A DNA stretch of 64,000 nucleotides from a virus, in IMG/VR virus record IMGVR_UViG_3300027996_000009, positions 1-64,000 of that record; one strand, given 5' to 3'. Shown here piece by piece: positions 57,376 through 64,000 of the stretch. The notes beneath the pieces are model-generated. The model searched no databases, had not been told where the DNA came from, and saw only the letters and a program-made list of their open reading frames with translations. Within the stretch, counting starts at the first letter, position 1; each line of letters begins with the position of its first letter. The translations under genes were made by a program, and so were the position numbers.

Positions 57376-58269
57376 CTTCAACAACAGGCTCAGACGGGGC
57401 AAGTTGTTGGAAGTGAGTCTATACGACTCATGGTGAGGTTGAGATTGTTTGATCTGCCGCAGCAGTCCTTCTAGCTCGTCATTCAGGCTATCGATCTGCT
57501 TCTGCTTTTGATCAATTTGCTGATGAACCCCGATAAGCTGTGCCGACTGTGGTGGCGGCTGGGCGTGGTGGCGTCTCCCTTGATCGTGCTGGCGCTGTAC
57601 CTGCAGACGCTCGCTATCGGACTTTCTAATCTGACGATAGTCTCTAGATGTCTTTTTGCGCAGTCCCAGAGGCTGTTCTCGGGGTTTCTCCAGGTTATTA
57701 ACCCAGGTCATTCCGCCCGCACTGTCAGCGGGTCCGGGAGTATGTGGGTAGTCCCCGAGCGCCTCTCCAATCCGGACCGCAGATTGAGGATCATAGGCTG
57801 GTCTTTGGGACAAGGAGTCCTTCCCGGCCTGTGTTAATTGTTGCGACTGGTGGTTCAGCTCGGCGACCTTTTTCCGAAGCTCGGCGATTTCTTTGTGGAT
57901 AGCATCAACCCTATCGTGTCGATGGTCTCGGGCCCCAGGGGAGGGGTGGGCGGTCGATGAAGTGAACGATGGATGAGTAGGAGGGCTACTCTTGAATTCG
58001 CCTTCAGCCATATGCTTGGGCTTCGGAAGATCATACTTCCAGTCTTCTCGCTCTATCGCATCCCACGCATAGGGCGGCGCCATCTCGCCCCTCTGACGAC
58101 CTGGTGGGACGATCTTTAGTCGCTTGATCGGTCGCTTACCCATCGTCTTCTTGAGAAGGCGCAATGGGACCCTATTGATGTTGTCTACGTCAATTCCAGG
58201 AGGAGGCGGGTCGCTGGAATATCCACGCCCGACCGAGTTACCTGAAGTTGGAGCGAGGAATAAGCTCAT
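57373..58269 (-). CDS. unknown coiled-coil protein (298 aa)
   Basis: A Pro-rich N-terminus, a helical middle (HKEIAELRKKVAELNHQSQQLTQ) and a C-terminal coiled coil (QKQKQIDSLNDELEGLLRQIKQSQ), with His/Gln-rich disordered linkers. No enzyme motif. The spacing to the upstream gene is 6 bases. It may be part of an internal or assembly complex. Confidence 0.6.
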   Translation of the reverse strand: MSLFLAPTSGNSVGRGYSSDPPPPGIDVDNINRVPLRLLKKTMGKRPIKRLKIVPPGRQRGEMAPPYAWDAIEREDWKYDLPKPKHMAEGEFKSSPPTHPSFTSSTAHPSPGARDHRHDRVDAIHKEIAELRKKVAELNHQSQQLTQAGKDSLSQRPAYDPQSAVRIGEALGDYPHTPGPADSAGGMTWVNNLEKPREQPLGLRKKTSRDYRQIRKSDSERLQVQRQHDQGRRHHAQPPPQSAQLIGVHQQIDQKQKQIDSLNDELEGLLRQIKQSQPHHESYRLTSNNLPRLSLLLK

Positions 58270-58275
58270 ACTTGA

Positions 58276-59745
58276 TTAGTAGATCGACCCGCGACCCTGC
58301 GCCATATCGATCATGCGATTGATGGTAAACACCAATGGCTCAGGAGTAGTGGACGACGCTCTAGACGCGTTTTGCTCAGTCTCGGCCGACATCATCGTCT
58401 GCCAGAGCTGGGTCAGGTTGGCGCCCTCAGCGACAAAGCCTTGATCTCTGATCCAAGGCTCTGCGAGAGAAGAGCTGACAATCTCGTGGTAAGCGTCCGG
58501 TGCGCCCTTACTGAGGCACTTCTTGTGGAGCTTCTTGGCCCACGTATCGGTGACCTTCTTGTCCTTCACGGCGGCGCAAGCATGGTCCATTTTGTGACCG
58601 AGCTGCTGGAACAGGGACGCAACTTTGACGTTGGCGATGGTTTTGTCCATCTTGTCCGGGTCGGCCTTGATGCCCAGAGCCTTCTTATCTGGGGTCTTCT
58701 TACCACCCTTTTTGCTCTTGGTCTTGCTCTTGCTCTTCTTGGCCTCCGCGATCATGCTCTCCATCATGGTCGTCTTCTGGAAGAACCCGTTTGAGGACTT
58801 GGAGCGCGTGCGCGTGCGGCGCTTCTCGTCCCGAATCGCCTCGCTGCGGATCTCGATCTCAGCGGCTTGATCTTTTGGATCCTTCCGCTTACCGCCACCT
58901 AGCGCGTTGAGTGGCTCCCTTTGAAGAAAGGCCCCTTGGCGCATTTTGCCGATGTCGCTGAGGTCGCCGAGAGGCTTCAGAAATGGGCCGACAGATGGGG
59001 CACTAGTCGCCTCATGGCGCTGGTTTGTAGGCACCTCTTGTCGTTGGGCCGCAGTTGCGCCCTGTGCCGGATGTGCGGTGCGCTGGGGCTGACCGGTGGG
59101 TTGATCAACATTGGTGGGACCAGCGCCCTCTGGGACGGCTGATCTCTTAGCAGCTTCCTGGGCGCAGCGCTCTGACTCACAGCCGTGATAGTCCGCCAGC
59201 GCAGCATGCGACGAGCGCAGCTGCTTGAGCATCCCCATCTTCGCCTGGTGCTTCGCTGCAGTGAACGGCAGACCAGCTTTGCTAGCTTCTCCCGCTAGTC
59301 TGGTTAGCTCTTCTTCTTCCCTGCCGCTCTGGTCGGCCAGCGTTGCGTAGTGCTTCTTGAATGCAAGATGCTTGGCCGCTTCGTTCTCGGAGATAACGGG
59401 GAGTCCCTTGCGAAGCTCCTGCTCAAGGCCGAGCATCGCTGTTGCGACGAAGTCCTTGACAGCAAGCGCTTCATCACCAGCCAGGCCATAAAGACCAAGG
59501 TCTGGAATGCGGCCCATGCGCATCGATGCCTCAACAGCACCGGCGACTACAGCCGGGTCAATCCGGCGATCTTCAGCGAATGCCATAATCTCAGGCATAC
59601 GGGCTCGAAGAACCAGTTCTCTGGTGTCCGGGCTCATATCACGGGCGTAACGGCTAAAGCCGCGAACTGGCGCCTCAAGGGGCGAGTTCTCAGAAAGACG
59701 ACGGCGGAAAGTCGCAGCCGCTGCGTTGAACTTGTTCTTGCTCAT
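58276..59745 (-). CDS. unknown large protein with basic low-complexity linker (489 aa)
   Basis: The N-terminal ~210 residues are helical and ordered (MPEIMAFAEDRRIDPAVVAGAVEASMRMG). A Lys/Ser-rich linker near 330-360 (KSKSKTKSKKGGKK) joins a C-terminal helical domain (VASLFQQLGHKMDHACAAVKDKKVTDTWAKKLHKKCL). The linker could bind DNA. No known family. Its promoter is in the gap after 59745. Confidence 0.62.
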   Translation of the reverse strand: MSKNKFNAAAATFRRRLSENSPLEAPVRGFSRYARDMSPDTRELVLRARMPEIMAFAEDRRIDPAVVAGAVEASMRMGRIPDLGLYGLAGDEALAVKDFVATAMLGLEQELRKGLPVISENEAAKHLAFKKHYATLADQSGREEEELTRLAGEASKAGLPFTAAKHQAKMGMLKQLRSSHAALADYHGCESERCAQEAAKRSAVPEGAGPTNVDQPTGQPQRTAHPAQGATAAQRQEVPTNQRHEATSAPSVGPFLKPLGDLSDIGKMRQGAFLQREPLNALGGGKRKDPKDQAAEIEIRSEAIRDEKRRTRTRSKSSNGFFQKTTMMESMIAEAKKSKSKTKSKKGGKKTPDKKALGIKADPDKMDKTIANVKVASLFQQLGHKMDHACAAVKDKKVTDTWAKKLHKKCLSKGAPDAYHEIVSSSLAEPWIRDQGFVAEGANLTQLWQTMMSAETEQNASRASSTTPEPLVFTINRMIDMAQGRGSIY

Positions 59746-59767
59746 TCGTTTGCCTCAAACTCGCTAA

Positions 59768-59806
59768 AGTCTATACCAGGCTTCATGGTAACGCGGTAAG
59801 TGATGC
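59768..59806 (-). promoter_or_regulatory. candidate promoter for the 489-residue gene
   Basis: On the reverse strand TGG-TATAGA (59770-59778, reading into TATAGACT) lies about 24 bases before the ATG. A TGATGC/GCATCA element lies at 59801-59806 inside a short inverted repeat (GTGA...TCAC). Confidence 0.5.
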
Positions 59807-59812
59807 AAGTCA

Positions 59813-60115
59813 CTACTCGTTCACCAGCTCGGTGTAATAGCCCTTGAAAAGTAGTTCCTGACGCGCCCGCTCTCGCTGGTTGGTCAGGTGGAACCGGAAT
59901 TCGGCGAAATCGGTGCCGAAGCTACCGCCAAACTGCCAGTCCTCGGGATCTGGAACCACCCCTCGGATGATCTTACCGATGCTATCCTCGGTCTCTCCGG
60001 CAATCATTGCGTGGAACGGACTCCGACGACGAACCCTGAGCACGAGAGTGTAGAGCTTTGGGCACTCTACAATCTGCTCTTTCCGCTGAGGGAGGTTGTC
60101 GGAGAGGTATCCCAT
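59813..60115 (-). CDS. small unknown protein (100 aa)
   Basis: Mixed fold with a strand-rich middle (YTLVLRVRRRSPFHAMIAG) and a basic helical end. The start directly abuts the stop of the 862-residue gene. No family recognised. Confidence 0.6.
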   Translation of the reverse strand: MGYLSDNLPQRKEQIVECPKLYTLVLRVRRRSPFHAMIAGETEDSIGKIIRGVVPDPEDWQFGGSFGTDFAEFRFHLTNQRERARQELLFKGYYTELVNE

Positions 60116-62704
60116 TTAGGTGGAAAGCCTCAGTGAAACTGACTCGTAGAACACCTGCTCGTCGTGAAGAGCACGCAGCTCAGTGATGATGATGTCGAGA
60201 CGACCGGGGTGGAGATTGACGTGCTCACCGAGCCACCCACGGAACAGGGCCAACATGTCGTCTTCAACGAGACGCTGATCTTGATTAGGATCATGCTCGC
60301 GCGTATGAGCACCCTGTTGTCTAGAAAACCCTTTTAGGGCTGGGTGCAAAACGTGCCATTCTTCATTATGATTTATCGCGTTTTCTGCCCGCTTAGCGAC
60401 ACTGCCTGTTTGTTTCCCCAACTTATGGTCGCGCCCAACAATGGAATGCCAAAATGGGTAGTATTCGTGGGACGTGAGCTCTTCACCTTTCAAACCCTTA
60501 AGGGAACTGGTGATGCGATCCCACTGAGGAATCTGCTTTCTAACAGCGTCCGCCATACTCTTTGAAGTCTTAACCGCCCCCCTCTCTATTTTACTCCTAC
60601 CAGGCTTTTTAGAACCGGCCTGCCAATCAGCCATTAGCTTGACCGGATCGAGCTGATTGTTGTTGATCGCAATTCCGGGTGGTGGTTGAACCTCCAACTT
60701 ATCAACTGAAATTGGTTGGAGCGCCGGGTGCCCAAGCGTCCGAAGCATGTCACCCCTAGCGGCTACACGCTGGGCATGAGCCTGAGGCTCTTCACCTATG
60801 TGTCGCTTAATTTCTGCGTGGGTATGCCACGCCTGTGTCGCCCGGTCCCGAAGACCATTGAGGATACCTGTCCACGGCCCACTGTGGGTGTAGTTAGGGA
60901 TCACAGTCCTGAAATAATCAGCTCCAGAACCTCTCTTGAACATCCCCGCCTCTAACTGACCAGTCTTTGGGTTCTCTACCGCCGGAGCTCCGAGGGTGCT
61001 GCGCAACCAGTCCCCCATGTTGACGGTGTAGGGCACAACCGCCCCGGTATTTGGATCTTTGTAGGATCGTTCAAAAACCCCAAGCCGCCCTTTGTTTCCA
61101 CCTAGTCGTGGATCAGTAAGCAGTCTCTCCGCTCTCGCTAGAGCCCTCCCCTGGTAGGCCTTGATAGCATCTCTCGGCGACATATCTCCGTGTTGGGCCG
61201 CATCGAACTCCGAACCCATTGCGAGTCTACCGAGTGCATCGCCAGCAGCTCGCTGTTTCACAGGGTCGAGAGGTGCGGCCTGCACATCGCGTGCTCTTTC
61301 CAGGGCACCTTCTGCATGTTTATCAATCGTCTGGTCGCGGGCAACCTGTGCCCGCTCCTTGGGCGTCATAGCTTTAAGTTCTTCAGGAGTGTAACTAGGA
61401 CGGGCTGCGCCAGTCCCCTGCCGCCTATCGTTAATTGCGGACCGCAGACCCGCTTCGCCCTGCTGTCTTCCTCGTGCCCCTAAGCCTTCGACCCCCGCTT
61501 GACCTTCTATATATCTTCCCATGTTCGTCAATTGCTTAACAAAGGTTGAAGCGTGGTCTTGGTGCGAGTCGTGGTCAACTTCGGGGTTTATTGACCCTGC
61601 CTCCCACGCCGCCTGCGCTTCCGCCCTCTTTGCACGGTGTGCATCCATTGCATCAGAAAAACCTGCCGGATCACCTCTAAAATCCTTTTTAACGGGCTCT
61701 CGCCCTAGCCCGAGGATAGCGTCATCGTGGTGCCTGAACTTCGTGGCGATGGCATTCGCCATAGCGGATCGACCGCCAATCGCATTACCCTTACCGGCGG
61801 ACGGAGTCGCCCATGTGGCAAGAATCTCTGAAGCCCTAGCATCACTCTGAGGATTACTCTGCCCATCATTTAGTGCAGCAGAGATGTGTGGGTGAAGACG
61901 GGTCACCATGTCATTTATATGAGGCCTTACATTGTCCTCGACGTACTTCGCCGCAGCGCGTTTAGCCTCCGTACGCTGGGCGCGGGTCATGCCTGCTCCA
62001 TGACCTTTAGCGTGTACCTCCTTAGCCCCAGCAAGCCCTTTATTGATGGCATGTCCGCTTTGGCGGGCGTCATAGCCCTCTTTGTAGCCCGCAGCGTATT
62101 CTCCACCCTCGGCCGGGTCCTCGTAAGCCTTTCCACGCTTGGATGCCACCCAACCGGCCTGATAGCCCTTACGGTGCTCAGGGGTTCCACTTGCTCCAGA
62201 TTTTGATGAAGCGGGCTTAGGCTCCGGCTCCGGCTTTGATTGCGGCGCCTGACCTCCAGATCCCCGCATGAACCTGGCAGCAGCGTCATCATCAGGAAGG
62301 GAGCCAGCATCGTCTGGATTATCATCGCTACCATCATCGATGAACAATGGCTCTGGTTCTGGTTCTGACTTTGGCTCTGACTTTGGCTCTGGCTCCTCAG
62401 AATCTTTGTGAATTTTGCGATAACCTGGATCGTTTTTCATTCTCCAATCGTGGATAGCATCGTCGTCTTCATCTTCATCTCCAGCAGCTCTGTCGCGCTC
62501 TTCTGCGCCGTCACTCCCATCATCAAAGTCATCGTCGTCGTAGTTATCCCAGTCGGGGCCCTCACTAAGGAGCTTCGCCTTGATACCTGGGGATAGGCTC
62601 TCCAGAACATCAAGGGTCTTCTGATACATTCGCTCAAGAACGGCGTTGCAAGAGTAGAACCCGTCAATGCTCTCGGCAATCAATTTGCCTACATCTACTG
62701 CCAT
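60116..62704 (-). CDS. large unknown polar protein (862 aa)
   Basis: A structured ~45-residue start (VGKLIAESIDGFYSCNAVLERMYQKTLDVLESL) is followed by an acidic region (50-140) with alternating EPKSEPKSEPEPEP repeats, then a basic central region and a large C-terminal part with mixed segments (NPKTGQLEAGMFKRGSGADYFRTVIPNYTHSGPWTGI). No catalytic motif could be named. Its ATG lies inside the 3' end of the homing endonuclease gene upstream (overlap 10 bases), just as it would once have overlapped the gene at 63558. Confidence 0.65.
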   Translation of the reverse strand: MAVDVGKLIAESIDGFYSCNAVLERMYQKTLDVLESLSPGIKAKLLSEGPDWDNYDDDDFDDGSDGAEERDRAAGDEDEDDDAIHDWRMKNDPGYRKIHKDSEEPEPKSEPKSEPEPEPLFIDDGSDDNPDDAGSLPDDDAAARFMRGSGGQAPQSKPEPEPKPASSKSGASGTPEHRKGYQAGWVASKRGKAYEDPAEGGEYAAGYKEGYDARQSGHAINKGLAGAKEVHAKGHGAGMTRAQRTEAKRAAAKYVEDNVRPHINDMVTRLHPHISAALNDGQSNPQSDARASEILATWATPSAGKGNAIGGRSAMANAIATKFRHHDDAILGLGREPVKKDFRGDPAGFSDAMDAHRAKRAEAQAAWEAGSINPEVDHDSHQDHASTFVKQLTNMGRYIEGQAGVEGLGARGRQQGEAGLRSAINDRRQGTGAARPSYTPEELKAMTPKERAQVARDQTIDKHAEGALERARDVQAAPLDPVKQRAAGDALGRLAMGSEFDAAQHGDMSPRDAIKAYQGRALARAERLLTDPRLGGNKGRLGVFERSYKDPNTGAVVPYTVNMGDWLRSTLGAPAVENPKTGQLEAGMFKRGSGADYFRTVIPNYTHSGPWTGILNGLRDRATQAWHTHAEIKRHIGEEPQAHAQRVAARGDMLRTLGHPALQPISVDKLEVQPPPGIAINNNQLDPVKLMADWQAGSKKPGRSKIERGAVKTSKSMADAVRKQIPQWDRITSSLKGLKGEELTSHEYYPFWHSIVGRDHKLGKQTGSVAKRAENAINHNEEWHVLHPALKGFSRQQGAHTREHDPNQDQRLVEDDMLALFRGWLGEHVNLHPGRLDIIITELRALHDEQVFYESVSLRLST

Positions 62705-63555
62705 GCGGGTAGCTCCTTCTTGATCGCTGAGATCAAGCCCGTTCTGTGACTACGATCCCCCCACGCTTGGCGTGCGTCGATCAGCCGTCTGTAGGTCTCA
62801 TATTTTCGCGGCAGGTGGGGGACCTGATCGCGAATCTCAAACATCCATTCTAGGATGGTAACCGAATCGTGATGCGGCCAGATCACCTGATTGGTTACTA
62901 CTGATCCCCTGGTGTTGAGTTCAGCGCTGAGGCGAGACTTTACTGATTCCAGAAACTTAGGACTAGCTCCTGCGATAGATAGACCGACCATCGGCTTACG
63001 CCCAGGTCGTGATCCGTTGCTGTGGTAAACAGATCCATCACCGTCGAATAGTCCGAGCATGAAGTGCTGCATCAGACTTTCAGGAACTAGAGGAAGGTCA
63101 ACCATCTTTAGGGACTTAGCCGGAACGACTCCTACCTGGGTGAGCCAGGTGGCCATTCGTGGGCTGCACACATTTAACGTGTAAACGTCGTCTTTGTAGG
63201 GACCACGGACACTACCCCCGACCAGGGGAAGAACGGATCGCAAGTGGTCACGCCCGCTCTCATGGCTCTGACTAACGGAGAATCCGGTGCCGTTTTTCCT
63301 CACGTTCCCATCAGCGGTCAAAAACCCCACAACGTAGGACAACGACGCCGACCACGACTCGACGAATGCTTCGTTAGGAACGAGATTTGAGCCCCCGGTA
63401 TGTGGGACTCGGATCTTCCAATAACGATTGTTCCGGAGACGTACGGAGGTCCTAGACCGACCAAGTTGGTCGGCCACAGCTCCAAGATCACGGCTCTCCT
63501 CAAGGAGGAGACGGCCCAGAGAATTATCGTCTGACGTCCAACGCTTACCGGGCAT
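62695..63555 (-). CDS. LAGLIDADG homing endonuclease with captured 3' end of the neighbouring gene
   Basis: A helix-turn-helix-like start (WTSDDNSLGRLLLEESRDLGAVADQLGRSRTSV) precedes two LAGLIDADG motifs, YVVGFLTADGNV near residue 74 and FMLGLFDGDGSV near 165, each with its acidic residue, so this is a single-chain two-motif enzyme. The last 13 residues, LISAIKKELPAWQ, repeat the end of the upstream gene (LISAIKKELPNWQ) although the DNA differs at 13 of 42 bases, mostly at third codon positions. The copy here carries the native overlap with the downstream gene's ATG. Insertion at the gene junction with a recoded end is inferred. Confidence 0.88.
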   Translation of the reverse strand: MPGKRWTSDDNSLGRLLLEESRDLGAVADQLGRSRTSVRLRNNRYWKIRVPHTGGSNLVPNEAFVESWSASLSYVVGFLTADGNVRKNGTGFSVSQSHESGRDHLRSVLPLVGGSVRGPYKDDVYTLNVCSPRMATWLTQVGVVPAKSLKMVDLPLVPESLMQHFMLGLFDGDGSVYHSNGSRPGRKPMVGLSIAGASPKFLESVKSRLSAELNTRGSVVTNQVIWPHHDSVTILEWMFEIRDQVPHLPRKYETYRRLIDARQAWGDRSHRTGLISAIKKELPAWQ

Positions 63556-63557
63556 CG

Positions 63558-63983
63558 CTATTGCCAGTTAGGCAACTCCTTCTTTATGGCAGAAATAAGG
63601 AACTCATTGATCTGATCTGAATTTGCCTGGCAAGTCTCGACCAACTCGCCAATTAGTTTATTGAGATGCGCCGTCTCGTTGACGACCAAGTGGGTGTGAC
63701 CGGCAACGCCAAAGTAGAGATATCCCTGGGTGCACGTATCTGCGCTCTGTTGCAGGACGTCCATCTGGAACGCCTTCAGTGATGTCAGCAGGGCCCTTTG
63801 ATCGGCGAAGGCCTTCTTCTTACCCTTGCCCGGCTGGGTCGTGACTTCGTTACCTTCGTCATCCTTTGGGGGACGGCGCTTATCTGGAGAGGCTCCAGTG
63901 TTGGCCTGCTCTGATGGTGTCTTGGAGTTCGAGGATCCGCCGCCGACCTTCGCCTTCTCCACTTCGACCATCGTGTCAATCAC
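63558..63983 (-). CDS. unknown protein at the homing site (141 aa)
   Basis: Starts at GTG 63983, overlapping the stop of a gene that lies off the right edge. A disordered Gly/Ser/Lys-rich N-terminal 60 residues leads into helices (LLTSLKAFQMDVLQQSADTC, LNKLIGELVETCQANSDQINEFLISAIKKEL). Its last 13 codons are the apparently recoded copy of the ending now fused to the homing endonuclease. The product may act with the 862-residue protein, its original neighbour. Confidence 0.68.
   Translation of the reverse strand: MIDTMVEVEKAKVGGGSSNSKTPSEQANTGASPDKRRPPKDDEGNEVTTQPGKGKKKAFADQRALLTSLKAFQMDVLQQSADTCTQGYLYFGVAGHTHLVVNETAHLNKLIGELVETCQANSDQINEFLISAIKKELPNWQ
63561..63581 (-). promoter_or_regulatory. 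hairpin between ribosome site and start of the LAGLIDADG gene
   Basis: On the reverse strand AAGGAG (63576-63581) is 20 bases from the ATG at 63555, too far for normal use. TTGCC-TAACT-GGCAA at 63561-63575 forms a five-pair hairpin between them, which would bring the ribosome site to about five bases from the ATG when folded. Confidence 0.5.
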
Positions 63984-64000
63984 TTCTTGGCTGTAACGCT
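63980..64000 (-). CDS. 3' end of an unknown gene (partial)
   Basis: Six codons and a TGA that overlaps the GTG start of the next gene (GTGA). Only the final residues are visible. It is included because the overlap matches the coupling pattern of this operon. Confidence 0.3.
   Translation of the reverse strand, partial: SVTAKK

Noticed and set aside
60116-62704. Tape-measure protein
   Set aside because: The length is suitable, but the sequence is low-complexity with acidic and basic tracts rather than long helical repeats with hydrophobic segments, and it is far from the tail genes.
1-64000. tRNA genes
   Set aside because: No T-loop consensus within a plausible cloverleaf was found by eye. 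A tRNA search program would be needed to exclude divergent ones.

Overview
The window is a contiguous piece of a large tailed double-stranded DNA phage genome with a contractile tail. It carries a T4-type portal, a tail sheath, two gp19-like tube proteins, a long block of adhesin and baseplate genes, a class II ribonucleotide reductase and a DnaX-like clamp loader. Coding density is very high, genes often overlap by 1-4 bases, GTG starts are common and base composition is moderately GC-rich. The host cannot be named. Lipoprotein signals, an HU/IHF-like protein and AGGAG-type ribosome sites only say that it is bacterial. No large terminase, major capsid protein or tape measure was recognised, so this is part of a larger genome.

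Layout. 1-2021: a run of tiny forward genes, many with cysteine pairs, ending in an HU/IHF-like protein. 2018-4331: a reverse EF-hand lipoprotein and a reverse membrane-anchored protein among small forward genes. 4332-9371: a metallopeptidase/2H-phosphoesterase fusion, a free-standing degenerate intein/HNH protein, the portal (split by a mini-intein) and an unknown protein. 9426-10541: a reverse TnpB-like protein that has lost RuvC catalytic residues. 10685-22049: tail completion protein, a small module protein, a 977-residue sheath, two paralogous fibres and further adhesins. 22127-24966: accessory genes (YkgJ cluster, L7/L12-like domain, T5orf172 domain, phosphatase). 25043-29635: two tube-like genes, the first bracketed by two homing endonucleases, then a lipoprotein. 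29773-30731: two small virion-like proteins. 30800-50359: a reverse block of a holin candidate, a nuclease-like protein and fibre/baseplate genes. 50834-54984: the reductase (with a LAGLIDADG intein) and the clamp loader. 54985-64000: reverse unknown proteins interrupted by a LAGLIDADG homing endonuclease.

The most striking theme is selfish DNA. There are two inteins, one intein-derived free-standing HNH protein, three free-standing homing endonucleases and a TnpB relative. The three endonuclease genes share a design. Each carries, fused in frame to its own end, a short copy of the start or end of the neighbouring essential gene, while that neighbour keeps a near-synonymous copy. This looks like a natural 'recoded rescue' at gene termini, and it occurs at both ends of the tube gene and at a third locus.

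A second theme is regulation. Most gaps that precede an operon hold a TGATGC/GCATCA element, commonly just after an extended -10 box of the form TGnTAGAMT. Several transcripts have structures that bury ribosome-binding sites, including a two-part stem at 15012-15078 that is entered by a 22-codon leader frame.
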